A DNA stretch of 64,000 nucleotides from Lacibacter sp. H407 (GTDB lineage: Bacteria > Bacteroidota > Bacteroidia > Chitinophagales > Chitinophagaceae), in contig NZ_JBBKTU010000001.1 of NCBI RefSeq assembly GCF_037892605.1, positions 372,001 through 436,000 of the forward strand, given 5' to 3'. A model generated the notes under the pieces. The model had not been told where the DNA came from and searched no databases. It worked only from the letters and a program-made list of their open reading frames with translations. Positions 16,483-25,952 of the stretch are shown here, piece by piece; the stretch's first letter is position 1; the number at the start of each line of letters is the position of its first letter. The position numbers and the translations under genes were made by a program.

Positions 16483-17229
16483 ATGGCAGAACAATATTCA
16501 CACGACAAGGTAGTACCCGATGCAGGCTCCTCACAAAGCAAAAAGAAACAGGTGGCAGAGATGTTTGATGACATTGCTCCCCGTTACGATTTTCTGAATC
16601 GTTTTCTTTCGGCCGGTATTGATACGGGCTGGCGCCGAAAAGCATTGGCCAAATTGAAAGATCTGCAGCCGAAACTGATGCTGGATGTGGCTACCGGAAC
16701 CGGTGATGTAGCGATTATGGCAGCCAAACAATTACAGCCCGAAAAAATTATTGGTATTGATATTAGTGAAGGAATGCTGGAAGGCGGTCGTGTAAAGGTG
16801 AAAGCCAAGGGATTAGAGACAGTAATTGAGCTGAGAAGCGGCGATAGTGAAACAATAAACTTTCCCGATAACACGTTTGATGCAGTAACTGTAGCGTTTG
16901 GTGTACGGAATTTCGAAAACCTTGAAAAAGGCATCAGTGAAATTTACCGTGTGTTGAAACCGGGTGGTCGTTTGGTGGTGCTGGAATTTTCGAAGCCCAA
17001 ACTGCCGGGTGTATTACAAGCTTACAATCTCTATATGGGATTGGTGGCACCACAGGTTGCCGGCGCATTCAGTAAAAACAAAAAAGCCTATCAATATCTA
17101 AACAACAGCATCAAAGCATTTCCGGAAGGAAACAATTTTGTGGCGGTGCTGGATAAAACAGGATTTACAAAAACTTCATGCAAACCTCTTACGCTTGGCA
17201 TATGCAGTATTTATTGCGGCGACAAATAA
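16483..17229 (+). CDS. ubiE: Demethylmenaquinone methyltransferase
   Basis: This 248-residue SAM-dependent enzyme methylates demethylmenaquinone in the last step of menaquinone synthesis (also named MenG). Family signatures are visible: MFDDIAPRYDFLNRFLSAGID near the N-terminus, SAM motif I LDVATGTGDVA, and the second signature RVLKPGGRLVVLEFSKP. The first ATG after the promoter is at 16483. Its 3' end overlaps the start of the next gene by 28 bases in another frame, which implies translational coupling. Bacteroidota normally use menaquinone only, so the menaquinone role is preferred over the ubiquinone role. Confidence 0.93.
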   Translation: MAEQYSHDKVVPDAGSSQSKKKQVAEMFDDIAPRYDFLNRFLSAGIDTGWRRKALAKLKDLQPKLMLDVATGTGDVAIMAAKQLQPEKIIGIDISEGMLEGGRVKVKAKGLETVIELRSGDSETINFPDNTFDAVTVAFGVRNFENLEKGISEIYRVLKPGGRLVVLEFSKPKLPGVLQAYNLYMGLVAPQVAGAFSKNKKAYQYLNNSIKAFPEGNNFVAVLDKTGFTKTSCKPLTLGICSIYCGDK

Positions 17230-17918
17230 TCGTTACCCTGTTTCTGTTTACTTGTGTTGTAACGGCAATTGCACAACGGGAAACCAATTTGCCCAACCAT
17301 GAGCAGAAGTCTTACTATTTTGGTATTACACTGAGCGGTAACAGTTCATATTTTCAGATGAACCATCATCCGAAATTTTTACAGGACGATAGTGTATCCA
17401 CCGTTAGTTCTGTAAGCCGTGGTGGTTTTGGATTAGGCTTGTTGGGTACATTGCGCCTCGTGAATCATTTGGAAGCACGAATTAACCCACAACTGATCTT
17501 TGCTACCCGTGGTATCAATTACTACATGAACTATCCATTGGTGGGTGAAGAAAAATGGCAGCAGAAAAATATTGAAAGTATTTATATCAGCTTACCGTTG
17601 CAATTAAAGTTCAGCAGCGACCGCATTGATAATTTTCGAGTTTATATTCTTGGCGGCGGCAAATATGAATATGATTTGGCCAGTAACAGTCAGGCCCGCC
17701 GGGCAGAAGATCTTGTAAAATTAAATCGTGCTGCTTTGGGTTACGAAGCCGGACTTGGTTTCAACTTCTACTTCCCTACGTTTATTTTTAGTCCTGAAAT
17801 TAAATTCAGCAACAGCTTTCAGAATGTACACAGCCGGGATGCAAATTTGATTCACTCAAATGTGATTGACCGGATTCAGGCAAGAATGATTGTGTTTAGC
17901 ATCCATTTGGAAGGATAA
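17202..17918 (+). CDS. porT: PorT/SprT-type outer-membrane protein, T9SS component candidate
   Basis: This 238-residue protein has a signal peptide (MQYLLRRQIIVTLFLFTCVVTAIAQ) and alternating-residue strands typical of an eight-stranded barrel, for example LGLLGTLRLVNHLEARINPQ and GYEAGLGFNFYFPTF. I chose ATG 17202 because it starts the signal peptide; a frame from 17178 also exists. It overlaps ubiE. As I recall, porT/sprT lies next to ubiE in other Bacteroidota, and PorT is required for type IX secretion. A T9SS-sorted protein is encoded at 53361-54941, so the system should operate in this cell. The name rests on context and overall pattern. Confidence 0.72.
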   Translation: MQYLLRRQIIVTLFLFTCVVTAIAQRETNLPNHEQKSYYFGITLSGNSSYFQMNHHPKFLQDDSVSTVSSVSRGGFGLGLLGTLRLVNHLEARINPQLIFATRGINYYMNYPLVGEEKWQQKNIESIYISLPLQLKFSSDRIDNFRVYILGGGKYEYDLASNSQARRAEDLVKLNRAALGYEAGLGFNFYFPTFIFSPEIKFSNSFQNVHSRDANLIHSNVIDRIQARMIVFSIHLEG

Positions 17919-17931
17919 GAGAAATAGAAAC

Positions 17932-18105
17932 ACTGATAAAACTGATTGGACTGATCTTCACTGATTTCACTTTGTTTCCTTTGTGCTATTCATTGTGTTC
18001 TTTGTGCTATTAAGTAACACAATGAACACAAAGTTTTCACTAAATACACGAATAAAAATCAGCTCTGATCCGTTCCATCTGTGTGATCTGTGACTCTATC
18101 CCTCA
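17932..18105. repeat. Composite intergenic repeat, copy 1
   Basis: ACTGAT recurs at 17932, 17941, 17950 and 17960 (9-10-base period), followed by CTTTGTG-type words and an 11-bp inverted repeat, TTCATTGTGTT (17989-17999) with AACACAATGAA (18016-18026). The remainder to 18105 has CTGTGTGATCTGTGA words. It fills the whole space between two converging genes. A second copy lies at 22641-22770. Confidence 0.65.
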
Positions 18106-19821
18106 TCAATAATCATACTCCCGGAACCACAAATTCATCCGCACACCTAACCCAAGCATGGTGGTATTTTGTGCAGCTTCATTTCCTTTGGTAAATCGAC
18201 GAAACAACAGATTCGCATCAATAAAAATATTCTCGTAGATCTCGTAGCTGGCTAAGAAGAGTGCATTGATACCGGTGCTCTTTACACCATTGCCCAACGC
18301 ATACCCATAGTTACTGCTGCGGCCATCAGTATTCAATCGAAAAATATCTGAACCCGAGTTGCGGCCACTGGCACTATCCAATCCCTGCTTCCAGTAGATC
18401 AAACGACCGGTTAAATTCAGTTTGCCGATTGGCTGATAACGTACCATGGCAATTACTTCGCTGAAGTTTGCACCTAACTGATGCGCCAATGGCTGGTTGT
18501 AATGCGTGTAGCTCGATACTGAATCAAAATGCGAATACGTAAATGGACGAACACTGTTCCATTCCAACTGCAGATCAAGATTGTTTACATTGGCTACATC
18601 AATATACTTCAACCCAAGCTGTGTTCCGGTTTTGTTACCCCACCAACTGCGGTCTTTGCGTAACTCAGCAAAATTGAATTCATCAATGATCAATTGTCCG
18701 TACAACTGTACACGCTTGAACAGGTTTGCCTTAAAATCAGCACCCACCATCGCATTATCACTGCTTCCTAAATTTCCTTCTACAGTACGGTAAAAAATGA
18801 TTGGATTCATATATCCAAATTCAAACTTATCCTTGCGGCCAAATACAACACCTTCAAACAAACCTACATTCAACCACGGCATTACATTCATACTCAAATG
18901 ATGCATGGCTGCATACTTCTTAGGCACCAGATTATTATTATTGTTGCTTTTCCCTTCACTGTGCAATTCCATGAACAGGTTCTGGTAATTGAATTTCCAG
19001 ATGCGTGTGTTGAGTTTTACAAATAACTGGTTACCTGCAAACTCACTCAACATTAAACTACGGTAACCATTGCCGATAAAATTGCGGTCGTAACCGATCT
19101 GGAAGTTGATATACTTTGCAGCATTGAAAGTGAATGAACCCCGTGCATCAAAATAATCAACACCGGTTTGTTTAAATGTCTTATAAAAATTTGCACCGGG
19201 CACTGCCGCTAAACTATCAACCCAATTCTGCACAAACAACGGCCCACGCTCCTGCACATCCATTGCCATGGCACTAAATCCAACCCGTTGCCCAATGTTA
19301 CCACGCACATTCAAACCACGTTGGTTGATGAAAATGTTCTGATCGGTATTATTCAATTCAACTGATTGACGATAACTGATCATTGGATTGATGGCAATAA
19401 AAAAATCATCACCATACTTTTCAATAAAACTGGCGGGCGTTTTATAAAAATGCTTGAGGAATGGTTTTTTACTTTTAAACACACTGCGATCGCCTTTTAC
19501 CCACTCCTGGTTGTTGAGATACAGACTGTGCAGATTGTATTGATCGGCCTTGCTTAACCGGAGCGCTGTATCCTGGTTATAAAATAAGGGTGTGTGCGCC
19601 AGCATCGAATCGGCCTTGGCACCCAGCCATTGCACAGCATAACGACGGTCGTATGGCTTTGTGGAGGTGAAATTAAGATCGCTCACATGACCGGTTTTCA
19701 ATTCAAGCCGGTCAATAAAATGAAGGTGTTTCGATTGCTGCTGCATGTACGTACTTTGCGCAGCGGAAAAAAAGGGTATAGCAAGTAACGCTAACCATAG
19801 ACTGCATTTGCTAAATTGCAT
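18106..19821 (-). CDS. Outer-membrane protein, RemB/Wzi-like
   Basis: This 571-residue exported protein starts at ATG 19821 with signal peptide MQFSKCSLWLALLAIPFFSAAQ. Long runs of amphipathic strands (NFQIGYDRNFIGNGYRSL, LGLKYIDVANVNNLDLQLEW) and an aromatic C-terminus (MNLWFREYDY) indicate a barrel. The N-terminal periplasmic-like part and the motif FIGNGYRSLMLSEF remind me of the capsule-assembly Wzi-like group that includes the gliding protein RemB of Flavobacterium. That assignment comes from memory of the family and is not proved here. It is transcribed alone and converges on porT. Confidence 0.6.
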   Translation of the reverse strand: MQFSKCSLWLALLAIPFFSAAQSTYMQQQSKHLHFIDRLELKTGHVSDLNFTSTKPYDRRYAVQWLGAKADSMLAHTPLFYNQDTALRLSKADQYNLHSLYLNNQEWVKGDRSVFKSKKPFLKHFYKTPASFIEKYGDDFFIAINPMISYRQSVELNNTDQNIFINQRGLNVRGNIGQRVGFSAMAMDVQERGPLFVQNWVDSLAAVPGANFYKTFKQTGVDYFDARGSFTFNAAKYINFQIGYDRNFIGNGYRSLMLSEFAGNQLFVKLNTRIWKFNYQNLFMELHSEGKSNNNNNLVPKKYAAMHHLSMNVMPWLNVGLFEGVVFGRKDKFEFGYMNPIIFYRTVEGNLGSSDNAMVGADFKANLFKRVQLYGQLIIDEFNFAELRKDRSWWGNKTGTQLGLKYIDVANVNNLDLQLEWNSVRPFTYSHFDSVSSYTHYNQPLAHQLGANFSEVIAMVRYQPIGKLNLTGRLIYWKQGLDSASGRNSGSDIFRLNTDGRSSNYGYALGNGVKSTGINALFLASYEIYENIFIDANLLFRRFTKGNEAAQNTTMLGLGVRMNLWFREYDY

Positions 19822-19950
19822 GCGGTTGTGTTTTAATGGTAAAAATAAGTTATACCAACGATACATGCGGACAATGTGTGGACGAATTCAAAAAACCGGA
19901 TGTATGTCAGTTTCACATCAACCAAATTGAATGATTCATTACTTGATATT

Positions 19951-21294
19951 ATGCAAAATTATCTGTTGAAAAATTGTTTATTGGTCAATGAAGGGAAGAT
20001 TACAGCCGCCGATGTGCTCATTAAGAACGGACGGATCGAAAAGATTGCCTCCTCTATTACAGGCGATGCTGCTGTTACAGAAATAGACGCCGAGGGAAAA
20101 TATTTGTTGCCCGGCGCTATTGACGACCAGGTACATTTTCGTGAACCGGGGTTGACACATAAAGCAAACATTCATTCCGAAGCAAAAGCAGCTGTTGCCG
20201 GAGGCGTTACTTCGTTTATGGAAATGCCCAATACCATTCCCAATGCACTGAACCTCGAGTTACTGGAAGATAAATACAAGATCGCCTCGCAAACTTCGTT
20301 AGCGAACTATTCGTTTTACATGGGCACCAGCAATACAAGTGCTGATGATACATTGAAAGCAAATGATTTCAAAAACAGCATTTGCGGCATCAAGATATTT
20401 ATGGGTGCAAGCACCGGGAATATGCTGGTCGATAACTACAACACACTTGATAAAGTGTTTCGTGAAAGTGAAATGCTGATAGCTACCCATTGCGAAAGTG
20501 AAAGCATCATTAAAGAAAATTATGAGCGACTCAAAGCACTGAAGGGAGAATTATCACCTGCTGATCATCCATTGGTACGTGATGAAAATGGTTGTTACGA
20601 ATCTTCATTGATGGCGATACAAATTGCCCGACAATACAACACCCGTTTACATATTCTGCACATCAGCACAGCAAAAGAACTGGACTTGTTTGGAAATATG
20701 ATGCCGTTGAAAGAAAAACGAATTACGAGTGAAGTATGTGTGCATCACCTGCATTTTACGGCTGATGATTATACAACACTTGGCTATCGCATTAAATGCA
20801 ACCCGGCCATCAAAGCAAAAGAAAACAAAGAAGCATTGTGGAAAGCATTGCTTGATGATCGTATCGATGTAATTGCAACCGATCATGCACCCCATACATG
20901 GGAAGAAAAACAAGGCTCGTATGAAAATGCACACGCCGGATTACCATTGGTACAACATCCGCTGTTGCTGATGCTTCATTATTACAAAGAAGGCCGCATT
21001 TCGTTGGAGCGAATTGTTGAGAAGATGAGTCATGCAGTAGCTGATTGTTTCCAGATCAAGGAGCGGGGTTATATCCGTGAAGGTTATTTTGCCGATCTGG
21101 TATTGGTTGATTTAAACAATCCATCAACCGTAACCAAAGAAAACCTACTTTACAAATGTGGCTGGAGTCCGTTAGAAGGGTTTACATTTCCTGCCAGCAT
21201 CACACATACATTTGTAAATGGTCATTTAGTTTATGGAAATGGACGTATTGATGAATCACAGATGGGACAACGAATCTTATTTGACAGGAATTAA
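19951..21294 (+). CDS. pyrC: Dihydroorotase
   Basis: Dihydroorotase closes N-carbamoyl-L-aspartate to dihydroorotate in pyrimidine synthesis. The 447-residue protein starts at ATG 19951 (MQNYLLKNCLLVNEG), typical for amidohydrolases; a frame from 19876 adds an unrelated leader. The metal region reads DDQVHFREPG with Q60-V61-H62, so the first His of the usual HxH pair is Gln, as I recall for Bacteroides-type dihydroorotases. The carboxylated lysine is probably in GIKIFMGAS, further ligands in ATHCE and LHILHIST, and the last Asp in TDHAPH (311-315). It precedes a MutS-like gene by 21 bases. Confidence 0.9.
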   Translation: MQNYLLKNCLLVNEGKITAADVLIKNGRIEKIASSITGDAAVTEIDAEGKYLLPGAIDDQVHFREPGLTHKANIHSEAKAAVAGGVTSFMEMPNTIPNALNLELLEDKYKIASQTSLANYSFYMGTSNTSADDTLKANDFKNSICGIKIFMGASTGNMLVDNYNTLDKVFRESEMLIATHCESESIIKENYERLKALKGELSPADHPLVRDENGCYESSLMAIQIARQYNTRLHILHISTAKELDLFGNMMPLKEKRITSEVCVHHLHFTADDYTTLGYRIKCNPAIKAKENKEALWKALLDDRIDVIATDHAPHTWEEKQGSYENAHAGLPLVQHPLLLMLHYYKEGRISLERIVEKMSHAVADCFQIKERGYIREGYFADLVLVDLNNPSTVTKENLLYKCGWSPLEGFTFPASITHTFVNGHLVYGNGRIDESQMGQRILFDRN

Positions 21295-21315
21295 TTTTTA
21301 CACGACAGTATAATC

Positions 21316-22632
21316 TTGGAAATAGATAAAGTAACATACTACGACCTCTCCATCTTCAACAGTGAAGAGGAATACTCGCTGCTGCACCGTATTAACTTCT
21401 GCAATACGTTTGGCGGTAAACAGAAACTGGAATACCTGTTAACGCATCCGCATCATAACCTGAAGAAGATCGTTGACACACAACAAACACTTCTGCAGAT
21501 CGGCGAAGTAATTACACAATGGCCAACAGAAATTACCAATGGAACTATTCTCATGCTGGAGAAGTTCTATGGTTATCCGTTTGATAAAATACCCGACAGC
21601 TATTCACCCATCCCGGCATTTTTATACAAAGTATTCGATGCACCCGATTATCGTTTGGTGCGTTATACTGTTGGACATTTTGTAGATTTTCTGAGAGGAA
21701 TGTACAAGCTGCAACAATTGCTGGAAAAAGATAACGCCTCTCCTATTCTTCAGTTCATGTTGCAAGACATCAGAAAACTGATGAAGCATCCGTTGATACA
21801 GGAAATGACCGGGCTTCCTGCAACCGGAAAGCTGAGTACACAAAAATTATTGCGGTTTGGTAATTTTCTGCGGAACGAATATAAATCACAAGCAGAGCTG
21901 TTGATCGATATTTATCATAAGCTGGATGCGTATTACAGTATGGCGAAGGCAGTGCTTCATTTCAATCTTCATTTCCCGCAAATGAAAGAAACGGATGAGC
22001 CGTTGATACAAGCAAAAGGTTTGTACCATTTATTATTGCAAACACCCGTGGCATACGACATTACCTTAAATCCGCAAACCAACTTCTTGTTTTTGACCGG
22101 TGCTAATATGGCAGGTAAAAGCACATTTATTAAGTCGGTGGGTTGCGCTGTGTACATGGCACATTTGGGAATGGGAGTTCCTGCAGCATCAATGGAATTA
22201 AGTTTGTTTGACGGCTTATTGAGTAATATTCAGGTGCAGGATAATATTGTAAAAGGCGAAAGCTATTTCTACAACGAAGTGCAACGCATCAAGAATACTG
22301 TATTGAAAATAACAGATGGGCGAAAATGGCTGGTGTTGATCGATGAATTGTTTAAAGGAACCAATATACAGGATGCCATGCATTGCAGCGCCGCTGTGAT
22401 CAAGGGATTATTAAAGATCAAAAGCTCATTATTTATTCTCTCAACACATTTGTATGAAATTGGTGAAGAGTTGAAACCCTATTCCAACATTTCATTCCGC
22501 TATTTTGAAACAACGGCTACTGATGAGCAACTGCAATTCAGTTATCAATTAAAAGAAGGAATCAGCAACGACCGCTTTGGTTATTTGATTCTGAAACGGG
22601 AGAAGGTGGTGGAGATGCTGGAGAAGTTGTAA
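21316..22632 (+). CDS. MutS-family ATPase lacking the mismatch-recognition domain
   Basis: This 438-residue protein contains only the clamp/lever and ATPase parts of MutS. Walker A is GANMAGKS at 262-269 and Walker B VLIDELFKGTN near 340-350, followed by LSTHLYEIGEEL. The N-terminal mismatch-binding and connector domains of MutS and the Smr domain of MutS2 are missing. It is therefore one of the short MutS-related proteins common in Bacteroidota; DNA binding is likely but its process is unknown. The start is TTG at 21316 with no nearby ATG, so the N-terminus is uncertain. It may be co-transcribed with pyrC. Confidence 0.8.
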   Translation: MEIDKVTYYDLSIFNSEEEYSLLHRINFCNTFGGKQKLEYLLTHPHHNLKKIVDTQQTLLQIGEVITQWPTEITNGTILMLEKFYGYPFDKIPDSYSPIPAFLYKVFDAPDYRLVRYTVGHFVDFLRGMYKLQQLLEKDNASPILQFMLQDIRKLMKHPLIQEMTGLPATGKLSTQKLLRFGNFLRNEYKSQAELLIDIYHKLDAYYSMAKAVLHFNLHFPQMKETDEPLIQAKGLYHLLLQTPVAYDITLNPQTNFLFLTGANMAGKSTFIKSVGCAVYMAHLGMGVPAASMELSLFDGLLSNIQVQDNIVKGESYFYNEVQRIKNTVLKITDGRKWLVLIDELFKGTNIQDAMHCSAAVIKGLLKIKSSLFILSTHLYEIGEELKPYSNISFRYFETTATDEQLQFSYQLKEGISNDRFGYLILKREKVVEMLEKL

Positions 22633-22640
22633 AAGAATAG

Positions 22641-22782
22641 AGTCGCAGACGACACTGATACAGCTGATTCTCGCCGATTTTTTCTTCGTGTACTTTGTGA
22701 AATCTTTGTTCACTTTGTGCTACTAATTTATACCACTAAGAACACGAAGCAACTCACAAAGACCTCAAAGGAATTACAGATT
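22641..22782. repeat. Composite intergenic repeat, copy 2
   Basis: ACTGAT (22654), GCTGAT (22663) and GCCGAT (22673) at 9-10-base steps are followed by CTTTGTG words and CACTAAGAACACGAAG, the same order as at 17932-18026. It ends just before the ATG of the next gene and creates a spurious in-frame extension from 22717. Confidence 0.6.
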
Positions 22783-23946
22783 ATGAAAAAATTCTTCATC
22801 CGTATAACAATCATTATTGCAGTTGTATTAACCAGCTACTTCATCTGGTCGTACACCGGTCGTGCAAAAGAAAAGGAAACCGGCTGGAGTAAAATGCCTG
22901 AGCTGAAACCACGTTTTGAATTTATAGAAGCAGGTGTTGACAGTGGCAAAGGAAACATCATCGGCATACAACCTTACCTTACGGAAGTAAACTATTCAAC
23001 CGCTTTTAATTTTGAAACATCACTCCGTTTTTATTTTGAACAACTGAAACGTGAAAATAAACTCACCGATAAATCAATTGTGGTATTGCCTGAATACATT
23101 GGTACATGGTTGGTAGCTGCTAACGAAAAAGAAAAAGTATACAAGGAGCCAAGTATAGAAAAAGCAATGACGACAATGGTTCGATCGAACCTGTTCAGTT
23201 TTCTATATGGCTATCTAAATTCACCTGCAAAAGACAAATCGACGTACGCTATTTTTCATCTCAAAGCAGAAAAAATGGCGAAGCAATATCAACAGACATT
23301 TTCATTGTTGGCAAAAGAATACAACTGTACCATTGTTGCAGGTTCCATTTTATTACCTGCTGCATCGATCAGCACCACAGGAGAATTGGTAATTGAAAAA
23401 AAGGGCGAACTGTATAACACATCGGTTGTATTTGGAAATGATGGCAAGATACTTCCGCCATTGATCAGAAAACAATTTCCGATCGATGAAGAACTTGGTT
23501 TTACACATGCTGCTGATTCATTACAACAACCCATTTTCGCAACCAAAGCCGGGAGAATGGCTGTGTTGATTTGTGCCGACAGCTGGTATCCGCAGGCATA
23601 TGCAAATCTCACCAACAAAGCTGATTTTATAGTAGTACCATCACTTGGCGGGAAGGACAGTATTTGGTCAGCCGCATGGCAAGGTTACAACGGATCGAAA
23701 GCACCTGCCGATGTTGACACAACCGACTACAAGAAAATTACAGAAGGCGATGCCTGGCTCAAATACGGCATGGGCACACATGCTCTTAAAGCAAACATCC
23801 ATTACGGATTGAACCTATTTTTCACTGGCAGTTTGTGGAATATGCAACCGCAGGGAAGAGTGCTACTCTTGCAAAACGATTCTACCTCTGTATTACCACC
23901 TGCAGTTGGTAAAGGAAGAATTGTATGTTTGTGGCTGAATAAATAA
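22783..23946 (+). CDS. Membrane-anchored carbon-nitrogen hydrolase (nitrilase superfamily)
   Basis: This 387-residue protein begins at ATG 22783 with one N-terminal membrane segment (FFIRITIIIAVVLTSYFIWSY) that places the enzyme outside the cytoplasm, either anchored or exported. The nitrilase catalytic triad can be read: E104 in VVLPEYIGTW, K230 in LIRKQFPIDEE and C264 in VLICADSWYP. Such enzymes cleave or transfer amide or nitrile groups. The apolipoprotein N-acyltransferase Lnt shares the domain but has several membrane spans, so this is not Lnt. The substrate is unknown. The upstream frame from 22717 is repeat DNA and was left out. Confidence 0.82.
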   Translation: MKKFFIRITIIIAVVLTSYFIWSYTGRAKEKETGWSKMPELKPRFEFIEAGVDSGKGNIIGIQPYLTEVNYSTAFNFETSLRFYFEQLKRENKLTDKSIVVLPEYIGTWLVAANEKEKVYKEPSIEKAMTTMVRSNLFSFLYGYLNSPAKDKSTYAIFHLKAEKMAKQYQQTFSLLAKEYNCTIVAGSILLPAASISTTGELVIEKKGELYNTSVVFGNDGKILPPLIRKQFPIDEELGFTHAADSLQQPIFATKAGRMAVLICADSWYPQAYANLTNKADFIVVPSLGGKDSIWSAAWQGYNGSKAPADVDTTDYKKITEGDAWLKYGMGTHALKANIHYGLNLFFTGSLWNMQPQGRVLLLQNDSTSVLPPAVGKGRIVCLWLNK

Positions 23947-23975
23947 GTATCGCCAACTTCCTATAAACCTGTTGT

Positions 23976-24320
23976 ATGTATATGCCACAAGCCAAATCAA
24001 CAGCTATTTTTATTTTTCATTTGATCATTACGATCGGTGCTTATTTTGTTCCGTTTCTGATATCCTGGCAAATTGCGGTTCCTGTATTTGTTGCAATCAT
24101 TCTTCAACATGCAATTTTTGGACGCTGCCTGCTCAATGCAAAACACGGCTTGTCTGAGAACGATGGCAGCACTTTTTATTCAGTTTTATTGGAGCGGCTG
24201 GGGTTTCAGCCAAACAAAGAAAAGGTAAGGTTTTTTGTACGGAAACTATTGTACAGCATACTTGCTATTGTTACACTTATTTGGCAGGTATTGCTGGGCA
24301 ATCAACCGTTGTGGTTTTAA
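23976..24320 (+). CDS. Small membrane protein, unknown function
   Basis: I do not recognise this 114-residue protein. It shows two adjacent hydrophobic segments (about residues 9-29 and 32-47), a short polar loop containing GRCLLNAKHGLSENDGSTFYS, and a third hydrophobic segment near 90-108. It lies 29 bases after the nitrilase gene on the same strand and may be co-transcribed. The loop Cys and the pattern are reminiscent of small DUF-type inner-membrane proteins, but no function is implied. Confidence 0.6.
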   Translation: MYMPQAKSTAIFIFHLIITIGAYFVPFLISWQIAVPVFVAIILQHAIFGRCLLNAKHGLSENDGSTFYSVLLERLGFQPNKEKVRFFVRKLLYSILAIVTLIWQVLLGNQPLWF

Positions 24321-24398
24321 ATGAATATTCATTTGTTGCCGCTTCTCGCATAAAAAAATTATTTTTAACACACTCATTTAAAAACATCAACCATCTAC

Positions 24399-25940
24399 AT
24401 GCTCGTTAAAACCTTTGGAAGCGCTGTGTACGGAGTAAATGCTATTACCATTACGGTTGAGGTGAATGTAAGCGGCGGACAAAAGTTTTTCATGGTTGGC
24501 TTGCCCGATAGTGCTGTAAAAGAAAGTGAGCAACGTATTGAAAGTGCATTGAAGAATACCGGACATTTTTTCCCTCGCACCAAAGTGATCGTTAACCTTG
24601 CTCCTGCGGATATTCGTAAAACCGGAACTGCATTTGACCTGCCCATTGCCATGGGTATTCTGGGAGCAACAGAACAACTTCCCAATCCTGAACGACTGTA
24701 TGATTATGTGATCATGGGTGAATTGAGTTTAGACGGAAGTATTCAATCGATCAAAGGCGCATTACCCATTGCCATACAGGCACGCAAAGAAAATTTTAAA
24801 GGATTGATTGTTCCTAAACAAAATGCAAAAGAGGCGGGCATGGTGAATAACCTCAATGTATATGGTGTGGAACACATCAACGATGTGATTGGTTTTTTCA
24901 ATGACGAAACAACATTGCAACCAACGGTTGTTAATACAAGAGAAGAATTTTTTAACGCACAATATGAATTTGAATTTGACTTCAGTGATGTAAAAGGGCA
25001 AAGCAATATTAAACGTGCTTTGGAAATTGCAGCAGCCGGTAGTCACAATGCAATACTCATTGGACCGCCCGGTGCAGGCAAAACGATGCTGGCAAAACGA
25101 TTGCCCACTATTCTGCCACCATTAAGTTTGCAGGAAGCATTGGAAACAACTAAGATCCATAGTGTAGCAGGTAAACTTCCGGAGAATGCAACACTCATTT
25201 CAAAACGTCCGTTTCGGTCACCGCATCATACAATTTCGGACGTCGCTTTGGTCGGGGGTGGTACAAACCCACAACCGGGCGAAATTTCATTGGCGCATAA
25301 TGGTGTTTTATTTTTAGATGAGCTACCTGAATTTAAACGAACGGTGTTGGAAGTAATGCGTCAACCAATGGAAGAACGTCGTGTCACTATTTCAAGAGCA
25401 AAGATCGCAATTGATTTTCCTGCATCGTTCATGCTCATCTCATCCATGAATCCCTGCCCTTGCGGCTTTTATAATCATCCGGAAAAAGAATGTACCTGTC
25501 CGCCGGGGGCTGTGCAGAAATATCTGAATAAAATTTCAGGTCCTTTGTTAGATCGAATTGATCTGCATGTAGAAGTAACACCTGTTCCTTTCAGTGAGCT
25601 ATCGAGGGTTGAGAATAGTGAAGTAAGTGCGGTTATACGTGACCGTGTAATTGCTGCCAGGGAAATACAGGCCGAACGATACAAAGATGTGGAAGGCATT
25701 TATGCCAATGCACAAATGAGCAGTAAACAGCTGAAGGAAATTTGTGTGATCTCGCAGGCGGGTCAAACATTATTAAAAGCAGCAATGGATAAATTGAATT
25801 TGAGTGCACGGGCCTATGATCGTATTTTAAAAGTAAGTCGTACCATTGCCGATCTTGCACAAAGCTCAGACATAAAAGTGGAACACCTTGCCGAAGCCAT
25901 TCAATACAGGAGCCTCGACAGGGAGGGATGGGCAGGATAA
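24399..25940 (+). CDS. comM: YifB-family Mg-chelatase-like AAA+ ATPase ComM
   Basis: This 513-residue protein has the ComM layout: an N-terminal Lon-like/ChlI domain (MLVKTFGSAVYGVNAITITVEV region), the AAA+ module with Walker A GPPGAGKT near residue 220 and Walker B GVLFLDELPEF, then the NPCPCGF..CTCPPGAVQKYLNKISGPLLDRID block and a C-terminal Mg_chelatase_C domain (LSARAYDRILKVSRTIADL). In Vibrio and Haemophilus, ComM is a hexameric branch-migration helicase that extends integration of single-stranded DNA during natural transformation; the role here is inferred from family. The next gene starts 12 bases downstream. Confidence 0.93.
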   Translation: MLVKTFGSAVYGVNAITITVEVNVSGGQKFFMVGLPDSAVKESEQRIESALKNTGHFFPRTKVIVNLAPADIRKTGTAFDLPIAMGILGATEQLPNPERLYDYVIMGELSLDGSIQSIKGALPIAIQARKENFKGLIVPKQNAKEAGMVNNLNVYGVEHINDVIGFFNDETTLQPTVVNTREEFFNAQYEFEFDFSDVKGQSNIKRALEIAAAGSHNAILIGPPGAGKTMLAKRLPTILPPLSLQEALETTKIHSVAGKLPENATLISKRPFRSPHHTISDVALVGGGTNPQPGEISLAHNGVLFLDELPEFKRTVLEVMRQPMEERRVTISRAKIAIDFPASFMLISSMNPCPCGFYNHPEKECTCPPGAVQKYLNKISGPLLDRIDLHVEVTPVPFSELSRVENSEVSAVIRDRVIAAREIQAERYKDVEGIYANAQMSSKQLKEICVISQAGQTLLKAAMDKLNLSARAYDRILKVSRTIADLAQSSDIKVEHLAEAIQYRSLDREGWAG

Positions 25941-25952
25941 GTAAACATCGTT

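Noticed and set aside
22717-22782. N-terminal extension of the nitrilase gene
   Set aside because: It is translated composite-repeat DNA; the ATG at 22783 starts the membrane anchor.
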